From Monosporascus cannonballus (taxonomy: Eukaryota > Ascomycota > Sordariomycetes > Xylariales), in NCBI GenBank assembly GCA_004154925.1, contig QJNS01000071.1, positions 124,001-188,000 of the forward strand: a DNA stretch of 64,000 nucleotides, in the 5' to 3' direction. Each line of letters starts with the position of its first letter. The stretch's first letter is position 1. This document shows positions 49,216 to 62,738 of the stretch, in pieces. Made by a program: the position numbers and the translations under genes. The notes beneath the pieces are model-generated. The model worked only from the letters and a program-made list of their open reading frames with translations. It was not told where the DNA came from and did not search any database.

Positions 49216-50340
49216 CGTAAGTTTTAATTAATAGATATGTTGAATATATAAAAGTGTATAGAAGCCGAAATTTTCTTATCCGTTTCACTCGTTAATTTCT
49301 CTAATTGGTTTATACTCGAAAAGTTTAATTAAGAAGCCCTTTTTAACGATCTCGTCGCTCCTAGTAGAAGTTTTTCAGTAAATATTAGACATTTATAAAG
49401 TTTTTAGCTGGTTCCAAAGTATTTTCGAAATTTAGATAGTCTTTTCACTTAATTAGATATTGGGTAAAACCGTTTCCTTTTTTATATTGAGTATTCTTTT
49501 TATGTTTTATGTTATATTTTCTTTTATTTTTATATTATTTTGTGCTGTATATATTTTAATCGTATATACTGCGAACTTAAGTAACACAATATGAAAGATT
49601 TTATGAAATTTAACATTTAGTAAAAGGTTTAACTGGTAGTTAGTTTTGAAGATTTTTTTGGTGATTTTATATATACTAATATATTTGAAATCGAGTTTTT
49701 TATTACATTTTTTTTCGTTTGGATATTTTTGATAACAAAGTAAATTATCTCCCCTTTTTCGAAAGTGAACATCTTTAATCGTTCTGCGTTATAATAATTA
49801 TTTATTTAATTTTGCATGTATTTTAAATTTAATTTTATTTTTTGATATATTTATTCAATTATTTTAATATAAACAATACTTTAACGTTATTAAGTTTATC
49901 GTAGATATCTATATAAAGGTTTGACGGAAACTTAGAATTTACGTATGCTAAAATTGGTTTGATATTTTCGTAATAATTAATGTTATAAATTAATTAGAAA
50001 ATTGAGAAGACTTTAACTGAAATGTTTTTTTATAATTAATGCAATATCGTAAGTACGCTTTTAATATTTATTTTAGCCGCTTTGTTTGTCCGTCAATTTA
50101 AAATTTAAATACGTCAGATAATTTATAATTTAGCCCGATATATCATATAAAATTTTGCTAAAATTTAAAGAAAACGTTATTTTTTTTTTAAAATAATTTA
50201 GTGTTATAATCTTTAAATATTAGAGATATTTTTAAAATAAATATATATTATTTATTTTATATTAGTATTTTCGCAATAATCTTAATAATAAAAGAGTTTT
50301 ATAAATCGATTAATATTTACGAAGATATTATCGTAATATA

Positions 50341-50400
50341 TTTCTGTCGTTAAAACTTTCGATAACGAAAGCTTGGTAATAAAATCCATAATAATCGAAC
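50341..50400 (-). pseudogene. Gypsy integrase core motif, body A
   Basis: The minus strand reads GSIIMDFITKLSLSK, matching the SISMDFITGLPxS block with the first catalytic Asp intact. No stop lies in these 20 codons. Confidence 0.8.
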
Positions 50401-51124
50401 CCTATATTTCTTTTTAAAAGCGGTAATAGTTGCAATTTTCTATAAGACTTATATTGCTATATCTTGGCCTTATTATAAAATTCATATTATCGTTGTACCT
50501 TTTAAATTATTATTTTTATTTTAAAAAAAGAATGTTTACGTTAAAATCGTTTGAAGATTTTATAAATACCTGGATATCTGTATAATTAATATTTATATAT
50601 TTGGTATATTAAATCTATTGTATGTTTTTCTAGAATTTGTAAATTTTTAATTTTTTATCCTTTAACTAATTATCGTTGTATTTTTTGATTCTTTTATATA
50701 TATCATATAAAATAACTCGTATTGTCGCAATTTAGCGTAGCCCTAAATATCTTTTTAGGATAATATCTTAAATTATGTAATTAGTTTTAATTAATTTCTT
50801 TTTAATGTTCGGTCGTTTACTTAAAGTATCTGATTTGCCGTTTTTAAGCTCTTTTTATAAATAAAAACATATCGAAATTCGGTATTTTTTTACATATTGT
50901 AATTATCTTTCTATAAGTTTTATAGTCGTAATAAAATGGGTAAAGCTTTGATAATTTATATGAATTTTAACCTAATATACATTTCTCTTAAGAAAATACT
51001 TAATCCTTTAAAATATTATAATTATAACCATAAATATTTTATTCAAAATAACATAATTACATTCGGTTCCTTTTAGCTTATACGAAAATATGCGATAAAA
51101 TATAGTTTACATTAATTATTCCGT

Positions 51125-51605
51125 TGTTCAATTACCGCGCTTAACGCGTAATCCGAAATATTGGTTTTTAATTTAACGTGGCGTATTAAATCGCACATAA
51201 TTAATATTAATTTATTAATAATCGCATCCTTAATTTTTTAAAACGCCTTTATTACTTATAGCCTTTACGTAAACCTTTTTAAAAAGGTTAAATAAAGATT
51301 TAACAATTCTACAAAATTTGGAATAAATTTTCTATAATGATTAACGAATTCTATAAATCTTTGTATTTTTTAATTGTAATTAACGTTTATAATTTCGTAA
51401 TTATAGCGATTTTGTTAGAGCCTTTTTTAATATATTCTAAGATAACAATATATTCCAGATATTCTGCTTTTAATTTATAAAATTAACTTTTTTAGTTATT
51501 AATAATTTAGCGTTTTATAAAATTGAAATATTTTATAAACGTATATTATATATATCTTTTCCATTTTCGAATAAGTAGAAATATCGTTATAATAATACAT
51601 AATAA
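51125..51605 (-). pseudogene. Gypsy reverse transcriptase to RNase H, body A
   Basis: In minus-strand order: YYYNDISTYSKMEK (about 51600-51556), with the first catalytic Asp turned to Asn; IEFVNHYRKFIPNFVELL (about 51360-51300), the conserved FLGFVNYYRKFIPNFS block; and LKTNISDYALSAVIEQR (51174-51122), the RNase H DASDYALGAVL block, whose first Asp is Asn. Confidence 0.85.
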
Positions 51606-53690
51606 AAATGTTAAATATTTTAGTAATATATAATTTAGTTTTCGTTAAAAAGTTATTAATATATTCGTAAATTTTATTAATATAATCATATACTTGAATA
51701 ATCTCTAATTTGTCCTAAAAGTTACTTTTTTAATTTTACCAAGGTTATATCCGTTTTTAAAATCAATTATTATAAATTATTCAGTTTTATATAATCGATT
51801 TCTTTTCTTTCGATAATTATAGATAATAATATTCGATTTTTAATAATTCAATTGACTAGGTATTGTTAATTAACTATATGTCGTAAGTTTTTAGATTTTT
51901 TAAAAGCGAAAAATATAAAATATCTTCCTAATAACTTTGAAATGTAAATCTAATTTTAAAACGGGTCTTCTAGATATTTTTTAAAAGCACATAATTTATT
52001 TCCGTTAAAGTTATAAATAATCTAAAATTTCGTTAATAAGCTTTTTTTAAAAATTATTTCGTAATCTAATTTATTATATTCTAGGAATTTCGTATCAAGC
52101 TTCTTTTTAAGAAGTTATTCGTATTTATAGCAGTATAATAATACGTTAATTAATTCTGTTTTTACTTTTTAAAGCTCTTATTTTAAATCATTATCTAGTT
52201 GCCTTAATTTAACTCTAATAATAATAACGATACGTAATTTTTTTTAGTATTTATTCTTTTTGTTATATTCTATTTCTTTAGATAATAAGGTATTTATTAT
52301 ATTCTTATATTTATATATATCGTTAATTTCGATCGAACATTAAATCCCTTTGATTTCTAGTTATTAATACAATATATAAGGAATTCTTTTTAGCTAGTTC
52401 TTCTATTAATTGAAGCTTTATATTAATATATCTATGGTTTTCCAAAACCCATATTATAAGTCCCAAATTAAATAATATCGAAATAATTAACTTCGTATTT
52501 ATTTTTTCGTTATTATAAGCAAAATGCTCATATTTGGTATTCGTAATTATGTAAAGTTTTAACTTAAATCTTTTTTATAATAATCTAAAGTTATTAACCA
52601 TATTTAACATAATATAATTTTCGCCTAAAGCTTTGTTATTTATTATTACGATATATTAATACGTTTCGATTCGTATATTGAATATAATCATATCATTAAC
52701 GATTTTTATTATTACGTTTAAAACCTTTTTTAAGAATTCTTTTTAACTTTTCGAAATTTTATTATCTTACTGCTTTTGTATAAGTAATCTTTTTCTTTTA
52801 ATTTTTATTCGAGTTTCTCGAACTTTATCTATATCTTTTATATAACGTATCGAATTATTGCATTTATCGTTTTTGTCGACGTATTGTTTTTTGTAATTAA
52901 ATTAATTATTCTTATTGTTTTTGTAAATCTTTTTTATTAAAATTTCTTTTGGTTTAATATATTACGTTTTATTAATCCTTTTATAATTTATCATTATTTT
53001 CATAAGGTTTTAAGTAAACTGTTAAAATTAGGTTTTTAAGACCTATTCTTCTTTTAGTTTATAATAAACGCCAAATAAAAATAAAGATTTATAGTAGTCT
53101 TTGAGCAATGTTGTTTTATTGTGCGTTAAAATAACCTTTTTGTAGTCTAATAATTATACCAGTTATAAAAGCAAAAAAGGTTTTCTTACGGATATTAATT
53201 TTTTTCTAGCCAATTTCACGAAGCCGTTAGTTTATCGATTTCGTTTTATAGAATAATAATTCGAAAACATCGATATTACTATTTGTCTACTTTGTTACTG
53301 CTGATTTAATTAAGAAAATCGAATCTTTTTTATATATACGATCGATATATTAATAAATAACTCTTTTTAATCGTTAAAGAGTATATAATAACGTCTTTTG
53401 TATTATATAACGTATATTTTGCTATATCGATTAAGAATTCTAAAAAAAGTTTCCGTTTATTTTTAATATTTTATTAATCATCCTTCAAAGGCATTTTACT
53501 GTGTTTTAAATAATTTTCGAGCTAGATTCTTAGTTTTTCATATTCATTATCGTATCTTTTATCCTAACAGCTTTGTTTTATACTGACTTCGAATCATATT
53601 AACATTTCTTTATCGCTTCTTTTATCGTTTTTAGGTTATCTTTTAAGTACCGGTATTTATTTGTTTTGCCGTAGTTTTTTTAAGCTTTTT

Positions 53691-53732
53691 ATAGATACTT
53701 TGGCAATATGCCATTTTGCAATAATTATAGCA
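53691..53732 (-). pseudogene. Gag zinc knuckle, body A, with lost ligands
   Basis: The minus strand reads CYNYCKMAYCQSIY. In the CX2CX4HX4C pattern the positions for Cys 2, His and Cys 3 are all Tyr, each one transition from the expected codon (TGT to TAT, CAT to TAT). Only the first Cys remains. Confidence 0.7.
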
Positions 53733-54606
53733 TTTAATTTTGCATTTATTCTTATGTTAGACCTTTTCTAGTTTTATATGTTCTGGCGCTGTATTATGGG
53801 ATATAAATAATATATCGCACTTTTTTTCTTAGTTAGCCGATTATTTTTCGTACATTTATATATATTGTTCTTTTTTTTTCATACGTTATTCCTATAACTT
53901 ATTGTTAATTTTCATTGTTTTAAAAATATAGCAGTTCAAATTTCTAATTTTTAAAAACTTAATAAATTTATTTTTAACGTTATTTTTTAATTTTTGATAA
54001 AATATATCGATTAAATTATCGCCTTTATCTTTCGTTTATCTTGCGTTATCTATAAGATTTATAAACAGAATAATATACTTCGAAACATGTTCTTTTTACT
54101 GGAATCTTGAAATTTATTACGCAATTATCCGTTCCTTATCTAGATTGTTAAAATTGGCCTTTAATTTTTTCTTAAAGTTTACATAATTAAAAAAATCCTG
54201 ATAACTTTTTTTAATCAACCTTAACGTTCTCTACATAATCTCTTATAACTAGTTCGAACTAATCCAGAGCATCTTCTTTAAAAAAAAATTATCACGGCGA
54301 AAATTCTGTCTACGAGCTTAGCCAAATCCTAAAAACAAAAATATACTTGTACTTAAATAAGAAAATTTTGTAAATTCCTTTTCCTATTATAAGATTAAGT
54401 TTTTTTACATATAGCATAATATAATAATAGCTATTGAGATAAATGCCGCTTATTTTACAAATTATTAAATTTGTTTTTTTTTAAATTTGTTAATTTTGCT
54501 ATAAAGTGGTAAAATTACAAAAAATGCTTAAATATTAGTCAACATTTTAATTAAAGAGTATTACTTAAAATATAACATTATTACTAAATAACAATTTGCA
54601 ACGTAT

Positions 54607-54800
54607 AACGGCTATGCGGTTTAATTAACTATTAAACTTAAATCGTACGGATATATATTAATAAAAATATTGTATGATTTTAAACAATAAATGTAATAAT
54701 CGTATTATATTTCGCAATACCAAAAGCAATTAAGGTAACGAATTATTATTACAACCTAAGATTATTTACATTAGAAAAATAATAAGCGTATATATTTTTG
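54607..54800 (+). repeat. R1 dispersed repeat, copy 4 (most RIP-altered)
   Basis: Begins AACGGCTATGCGGTTTAATT, continues ACTATTAAACTTAAATCG and CGCAATACCAAAAGC, and ends AATAAGCGTATATATTTTTG. It sits between Gypsy bodies A and B. Confidence 0.75.
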
Positions 54801-55080
54801 ATAGACCGATTAAAATTTTATTAGATTTTAAGTTTATCGCAAATCTAGGTATTATTAAATTGGATTGGTTTTATATAGATTTTCTTAGATTTCGACGCCA
54901 AGAAAAACTCAAATAACGTAATTCTCTTACATGGATCCGACCGTTCTTGCGACCGATCTTGGTTTAGGCTATAACAATAATAAAAATTTAAATTTCTATA
55001 AATATAAATATTATTAATTAAAATTCCGTTCATTCGCAAGCTCCGCCGTTGTAAGATATTAATTAAAATGCGATTTTGAG
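54801..55080. other. Less-degraded spacer between Gypsy bodies
   Basis: Contains a G+C-richer patch (CATGGATCCGACCGTTCTTGC, about 54931, and AAGCTCCGCCGTTGTAAG, about 55038). A short minus-strand frame (55039-54845) has no recognisable domain. It may be part of an LTR of one of the neighbours. Confidence 0.4.
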
Positions 55081-56833
55081 CTTCGTTATTATTAATAAAG
55101 GTTTTTTTAACAAATATTAGATATTTTAAAATCCTCGCGCAGGTTTTTAGACATTTTTAGAATTTAGATAATTTTTTTATTTAATCAAATATTACATAAA
55201 TCGATTTTCTTTTCGTATATTTAAGATTCTTTCCATTTCGTGTATAATTTCATCTTTTATTTCCATACTATCTTATCTCGTATAAACTTCTATAATATTC
55301 GTTAATAATTAGAATAAGAAAATATAGAAAACTGAGTAAAATTTAATTTTCGATCAAAGTTCTTTGTAATAGTTACTTTTTAACATTTTTCTATCAAATT
55401 TATATAAATTAATATATTTAAAATGGAGGCTTTGACTTGATTTTTCATTGAAATATATTTTCCTTTGAAAGAATTAATTTTTTAACCTTTTTAAATTATA
55501 ATATTTATTTATTTATTTATATACAAATTTTAACTGTATTTGTATTTTTTAATATAACTAATTATATTATTCTATTGTAAATATTATTTTAACATAAATA
55601 AACTCGTCGTATATATAGTTTTAAACATTAAGTATATAACTAAAATCCTTATTTATTAAAACTATTTTAATATTTTTATAATAATTACTATTATATATTA
55701 AGTAACTCAGAGATAAACTTTTACTTTAAATATTTTGTTCATAAGTAATATAATATTATAAATATGTTTAATATTTGGTTTAATTATTTCGTTTATTCGT
55801 TTATTTAAAGTTTAAAGATATAAAATACTATATAATTTAAATTTATTTATGTTATGAAACTTTATTAAAATTTTGAAGTAAACGTAATTTTTGTATCGAA
55901 AATAATTTCATATAATAATTCTTATATATTTAAAGAATTTAAAAAGATACGTATTAGAAACTTATTATTAATATTTTTTAATAAAATATATTTTAAAAAA
56001 GATTTTGTAAATATATTGACTTTTAAACAAATGCTATTACAACATATGTTGGTTTTTAAAGTTTTAGTTAAAAGATCTTTGGTAATAAAATTTATAATAA
56101 TTACATATTATTGTTTCTTTAAAAATTGATAAGAATTCTAGTTTTCTATAAAATTTGTATTATATTTTGGTCTTATTTCAAGGATTATATTATCGTTATA
56201 CTTTTTAAATTATTATTCTTACTTTAAAACACAATAAATCTTTAATAATAGTTTAAAGCGTTATACATCATTAGATATTGATATAATTAATATTTAAAAA
56301 TGTCGCGATTTCAGAGTATTAATTACTTTTAATAAAAACATCGTTATATCTTTGGAATATTTAATATATATTAGATAACGCAGGTCGTAATATCGTTGCC
56401 TAGTGTAGATACAATATTCTTTTAAATAATAAGAAAAGGTTTCTGGTTTATTTTAATTAATTCTTTTTAAAATTTGAATTATTTATTCAACCTATTTATT
56501 TTAAAATTTGTAATATTTTTTATATATTATAATTATTATCTTATATGTTTTCTAATTGTAATAAATCGAGTAAATATTTAAGATTCCGTATAAAATTTAA
56601 TTTTATAAAAGTTTCTTTTAAAAATATTTAGATTCGTGAAAAGTTATTAAAATAATTATAAATTCTTTATTTAAAATAATGTAATTAAGTTCAGCTCTTT
56701 TTAATTTCTACGGAAAACGCGATATTATATAATTTATCTTAATTATTTCGGTATTTAAATACCGTATTTAATATATAATTCCAAATATTAGTTTTTACCT
56801 AAACCGAATATATTAAATTATATATAATCTCTA

Positions 56834-58685
56834 ACCTGTTACATAAGCTGGCGTCTTAAATAAGTTCGTGACTCGGTTTTTATCACATCGCAATACGAAA
56901 TTCAATTTAATCAACTACAATATATCATATTAATTCAAATTAATCGGATTCTTTATTGCTGGTCGCCTTTATATCTTCTTCGCAAATACGCGCATTATGT
57001 CTCGGCTTACCGCAAACGCCATATTTTCGTTTTTTCGCCTAAGCTCTTTTACGACAATTACTTTTAGCCGTTATTAATTGCAATTATTTATTAATAATTT
57101 TTTCGTAACTATGAAAATTTGTCTTTTTTAAGGTAAATATTCTTTTTCTTAAAGCCGTTTATTTTTAAGTTTTTAATATTTATTAAGGATATAATTCGTT
57201 TCGCGCAAATAACCGTTCTTTTAAAAAAGCAACTTTATACAAAAGTATTAAGTTATTTTTTATTAAAAAATTAATCAATTTAATTATTTTTGTTAGCGAA
57301 TCATCTTAATGGTTTTTTTTACAAATAACGTCTCTGTCGATTCGCTTTCATAATATTTTTAAAGGTTTTTATAAATAAGAAAATAACGAAATTAGCAGAA
57401 ATAAACAGCGAAGTAATTAGTATAAATATAATTATAATTTTTAATTCTGAACCAACGCGATAAAAATCGAATAAAACAAATCCTGTTTTTGCAAATCCGT
57501 ATTTAATATTATGGGTCGTTATAACAGATTTAAACGCGTTACGGAAGCCGGCAACAAAATTTTTCTTGGCAATATAAGTAATATATCGCCGTATAAAACT
57601 TTCGATATAAAGCGAATACGCGCGTTTTAATGGGGAAAAATAAGATACGTTGCAAGGTTAAAGCCGATAACAAAATATGTAAGCATATAAAATATAATAA
57701 TATTGTTAATTTAATAACATTTTTCGAATTCGATAGAATAATATTTTTCGTAATCGTCAAGGACAAAAAGACGTTTCCAAATTTTGATACGCATTTTAAT
57801 ATTTTTATCGAAATTCTTAACTTATTTTAAATTTATTTTATTTGTTATTTAGCCGTTTTTGCTTATAGCAAATTTCCAGTCGGATAAAAATGGGTTATTG
57901 ACAAATTAGCGAAAAAGGTGGTTTTCCTCGACGAGGATAATAAATAAAGATAAAGCTCAGCCTTAAAAATTAATAGCTTATATTACCGTAAATTATTCCC
58001 GATTTTCTTACTAGGTTTGTTAAAATCTTTTACGTTTTTTAATATTAATAATAATTATATTTATTATTATAAAAAACTTTATTAAAAATCCTGTTTTATC
58101 GAAATTATACATATTTTTTTTTACGATACTGTATTTTGCAATTATAATCCGGATAAACTTAAATTATTTCCGAAATACTTTTGGATTTTTATATAAAACT
58201 TTTTAATAATTTATCTTTTAATTTAAATATGTTTCGAATTTTTCTTACCGTTTAACAAACTTAAATACCTAATTAACTTTAACGTATCTCGTAACGTATT
58301 ACGTAAATAACAAATTCGCTATATTTTTAACGTATTACCGCCGGAGAGGAAACGTTTGCGCATTTAGGTTAAGGATTCGTTCCACGATCGATTCCTTTTC
58401 GGTCGGCGTCCGTTTTCGCAAATTGGGGATAATATCGGCTCGGGCGCGTTTATCGTAATATCGGGCTTTTAAGATCGCTTTAACAATATCGAATATCGTA
58501 TTAAGCTTTTTATAAGTAAGTTTTAAGGCCCGATTTTTTGCTTAAACGGCTAAATTTCTTCTTACTTTTTTGCTAAAACGTTTCATGTTATTAATATTAA
58601 ATAATATATGTTTAAAATTACTAATCGGAGTATGAACAAAATATAAATCGCGAATTTATTTAAATCTCGAACTTGTATAGTACGT
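56834..58685 (-). mobile_element. Fot1/pogo-like DNA transposon, copy 2
   Basis: 1,852 bp between TA dinucleotides (56832-56833 and 58686-58687). The ends ACCTGTTACATAAGC (left) and, on the minus strand, ACGTACTATACAAG (right) align as about 45-bp imperfect inverted repeats sharing TTAAATAA and TTCG. They differ from those of copy 1, so this is a related but separate family. Confidence 0.8.
56940..58586 (-). pseudogene. Fot1/pogo-type transposase pseudogene, copy 2
   Basis: Start ATG at 58586 (MKRFSKKVRRNLAV, then a stop where Gln is likely) and stop TAA at 56942-56940, about 549 codons. One frame stays readable across most of the length: RKRTPTEKESIVERILNL (about 58430-58370, helix-turn-helix region), a KNPKVFRK-like block, and YNFDKTGFLI (about 58120-58090), where copy 1 has YNFDETGF. 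The C-terminal knuckle reads YGVCGKPRHNARIC (about 57045-57000): the first Cys is Tyr but His is kept, complementary to the damage in copy 1. Confidence 0.85.
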
Positions 58686-59749
58686 TATTGGTTTATTAAT
58701 AATTAAATTTATAATTTTTATACCGTTTTGTGTTTAAAAAATTAAATTTAAAGCATTTAAATCAAGGGTTTTCAAATTATAATAATTTATTCAGATTTCG
58801 GATACAATCTTTATCTTAATTAATAAGTTTTATAAGTTTATATTTATTTACATTTAAATAATATTTATTATTTTGAAATTATAATATCTTTTCAAACTAT
58901 TATTTGAATATAAGTAAAAATAATAGTATAATTTAAATATATTTTATATATAAAGTTCATTTTTAATCTTAATTCATTATTTAATATTTTATAAACTTTT
59001 AAAGCTGTTATATTTATATTTTACCTAAACCCTTTCCGTTTTCGAATACATAGAAATATTTCTGAACTAATACGTAATAAATATATCAAAAGAGTTTCGT
59101 AATATATAATTTATTATTCATTAAAATGTTATTAATGAGATTGTAAATCCAATTAATATAATCAAATATTTATATAATTTCTAATAGTTTTTAATAAAAT
59201 TATATTTATTTTTAAAATCAAGTATTATTAATTATTTAATTCTGTAAAATCCGATTTTGTTTTTAACTATTCAGGATAGTAATATTCGGCTTTTAATAAT
59301 GATATTATTAAAATATCCATAATTAATTATAAGCTTCAATTTCATATTTTTCTTAAGCCTATAATATATAAAATATTTTATAAATAGTTTCGGAAAGCAA
59401 ATTTATTTTTTAATCGATTTCATAAATATTGTTTATAAATATATAATTCGTTTTTGTTAAAATTATAAATAAGCTATATTTTCGTAAAACGCCTTTGCTT
59501 TAAGATTATTTTATACTTTTATTTATTATATTTCTAAAATTTCGTACACAAATCTGTTTTTAATCATTATTTATCCTTATGATATTTAGATAGTATATTA
59601 ATTAACCTTTTTAACCTTTAAAGTATTATTGTAAATCGTTGTTTCATTTCCTATATTTTGCGTTAATAATAATAATAATAGGTCGTATTTTTTAATACTT
59701 ATTATTTTTATATTTTATCTTTTTAAATCATAATTTATTTATGGTATTT

Positions 59750-59768
59750 ATATATATATATATATATT
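59750..59768. repeat. (TA)n microsatellite
   Basis: An uninterrupted TA tract of about 9-10 units in the degraded Gypsy body B. Confidence 0.9.
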
Positions 59769-61095
59769 AGTCCTTTTTCCTTTTAGATGTTAAAATTTCC
59801 GGTTTCTTTTAATTGTTAATAAAATATAAAATAAACCTTGCTTAATTAATGCTTTTATTACTTAAGTGTTCTAAATAATTAATTTTATATATAATTTTTT
59901 TCTTTATTAGTGAAATTATAAAATTTAGTATTCGTAATTATATATAATTTTAATTTATATTTTCATAATAATATAATTCTATTGATAATATATAATAAGA
60001 TATAATTTCCACTTAAAATTTGGTAATTTATTATTATGATATATTAATACCTTCCGATTTGTACATTTAAAGTAATACAAGTATTGTCAATTTTCATTAT
60101 TACATTTAAAATCTTTTACTAAAACTTCTTTTAATTCTGTTAAAGTTTCTTATCTGATAATCTTTATATAAATGATTTCTTCTTTTAATTGTTCTTTCGA
60201 ATTTGTTAAAACTTATCTGTATTTGTTTCTATATTATGTTAAATTATTGTATTTGATATTTTCGTCGGCTTGTTTATTCTTTAAGTTATTTCCTTAACTT
60301 ATATGAATGTTACTAAATTCATTTATAATATTTTATTTTATTACATATATTGTTTTTCTATATTACATATAACGCTTTATTAGACTTTGTATTTTTTTAT
60401 CATTTTTTATTAAACCTTTTAATTAAATTATTAAATTCTTTTTTACAGTTTATTATAAGTATTAACTAAAAATAAACTCTATGATAAGGTTTTCGAAATA
60501 TTGTTCGGGGATATATTAAATTAGTATTTTTAGAAATTAATAATTTTATTATTTTTTTTAAATAAAAAGGGGCTTTTTACGAGCATTACCTCTTTTTAGG
60601 TTCATTCTGTAAAATTATATAATTATTAATATTGCCGTTTATGAACATTATTATTTCTAATTTAAATAAAGAAATATAAGGAATTACTTAAAAGTTAATA
60701 TTAGATAAAAATTCTATTTAATAATTATTTTTCGAAGTTTTTTTCAATTATTTTGTATATATCGATATATTTAAAATCGAAGTTTTCATTACGCTTTTTC
60801 CTTTAAACACGGTTTGTGAAAATTAATTTCTTTAGCCGTCTTGTCTTTTAATATTTCTTTATTTAATTGTGTCCGAATTTTATTTGCAGGTATATTTTTT
60901 TAATATAATTACTTAAATTGTAAAAATGTGAATATTATTTTACCGGCAATAAACTGGTTGTAGGTATTTCAATAAATAATTAATATAACATCGAATTTGA
61001 TAAATAATAAAATTATTTTAGTTTTTTATAATAATTACTATTATATATTAATTCAATAGAATATAGCTTTTTAATTTAATTGTTTTGTATTATCG

Positions 61096-61216
61096 TTACT
61101 CTATGCCATTACGCTACTAGAACAAAAAATCAGTGAAACCACCGCAATTATGGCAATTATTCTAGTGCTCAAAGCTGCATATATATTAGAGCTTTTACAG
61201 TGGACCATGCCGTAAT
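61096..61216 (-). repeat. S repeat copy, minus strand
   Basis: The reverse complement reads GAGCACTAGAATAATTGCC, then TTGCGGTGGTTTCACTGAT and GTTCTAGTAGCGTAATGGC, in S order. TAGCGTAATGG fits the A box. It is visibly G+C richer than the host element and interrupts Gypsy body C. Confidence 0.7.
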
Positions 61217-62705
61217 ATTTTATTCATAATTAATATAATGTGATAAATATGTTTTTTATATTTAATTTAATTATTTTGTTTATTTATTTATTTATTTTAA
61301 ATCGAAAAACGAAAATTAATTTATCTTTTAAGCTGATTTGTAATATGAAATATTTTTAAAATTTTAAATTAAGCGTAATCCTTTATCGAAAATAATGTTA
61401 CATGATAATTCGCATATGTTAAACATGTTTATTTAAAAGAAATATACATGTATTATTTACTAGATATTAATGTTTCTTAAATAAAAATAATAAAAGAATT
61501 TCGTAAATTGAATAACGATAATAAAATTATGATTATACTATATTTTTATTATTAGATTTTAAATATATTTTAAAGTTTATAATAATTAGACTTTTTATAA
61601 CATATTTAATCTTATATATTGGTATTATTATAACAGTTAAACTGCTATTATGTGTCTTTTAAATTATTTATTTGTATTGTAATCAAATAGTAAATATGTT
61701 AAAACCATTTTAAGGTTTTATAAATTTTTATAGATTTACAATATTAATATTTACATAGATTATGTATTAACTGTATTTAATATTATGTTTTAAATTTTAT
61801 AACTCGTTTAGTTTTGTGTCTTTTAATAAATTATTATTGTATTTTAAGACCTTATTATATATATCGTGTATTGCAATTCGCTTAATTGTAGTTTGATGTA
61901 AATATAAATATCTTTTTAAAATTATATTAAAAATTATATAATTAATTTTATTTCATTCGTTTCAGAAATTATTGGTGTATTTAAAATATATATTTTAACC
62001 GTATTTAACGTTTTTTTAAATAATAATGATATCGAAAGTCGCTATTTCTTTATATATCGTAATTATTATTTTATAACTGTGTTGGTCGTAATAAAACGAA
62101 TAAACATTTAATAATTTATATAAACTTCAATTTGATAAAATACTTTTTAGAAAATACTGAGACTTTCGTATAAATTTGGTATTTAATATACGGTAATTAA
62201 ATTTCATTATTTTTAATACATACAAAGAAAAGAAAATAAAACATAATTTGCTTTAATTATTTCGTCATTATCATTTTATATTTAATATATAATCCTAAAT
62301 ATCGATTTTCAATTCGATACAATTTATTAAATTATATATGATTAGTAGTAATGTGGTAATAGTTAATTTTTAACTTTTAACCCCTTTTTTATTTTTTACG
62401 TATATTTATTTATTTTTATTAAAAGTTATTAGAAATATAACGATTTCTTTAAGATTTCTAATACATTTCTTATAATAATTGGTAAATTTAAGATATATTT
62501 GGATTTTTGATTTATTATTAAAGTTTTTTAGTTTTATAATTATAGATATTTACCCAGGTTTTAATCTAATATGTTTTAAACTTATACTAAAATTTATTTA
62601 TTTTAGTTTGCATTTATGAAGTTACTATTTGTTGGTTTTAATTAGTAAATTGTCATTTTGTAAAATTTAAAGAATTTTGTAAACGTATTATATATTTTTC
62701 TTCGT

Positions 62706-62738
62706 TTTCGAATAAATAAAGATATCGTCAAAATAATA
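62706..62738 (-). pseudogene. Gypsy reverse transcriptase motif with intact catalytic pair
   Basis: The minus strand reads YFDDIFIYSK. Unlike the other four Gypsy copies in the window, both catalytic Asp (GAC GAT) remain. Surrounding sequence still has stops, so the enzyme is not functional. Confidence 0.8.

Larger units (their letters stand above)
49240..54540 (-). mobile_element. Minus-strand Gypsy retrotransposon body A
   Basis: Domains in minus-strand order: zinc knuckle (53732-53691), reverse transcriptase catalytic motif (about 51600), post-polymerase block (about 51360), RNase H (about 51170), integrase (about 50395). The 3' end around 49370-49500 is similar to 55090-55240, which starts the next body, so bodies A and B share a family. 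LTRs could not be delimited. Confidence 0.75.
55080..60690 (-). mobile_element. Minus-strand Gypsy body B, split by a Fot1 element
   Basis: Left part 55080-56833 and right part 58686-60690 belong together. The left part is similar to body A from about 49370, and the right part has a reverse transcriptase motif at about 59075-59040 (ISMYSKTER-like, from YLDDIxIYSKTE). The nested transposon is 56834-58685. LTRs were not found, and the right end merges with body C. Confidence 0.6.
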
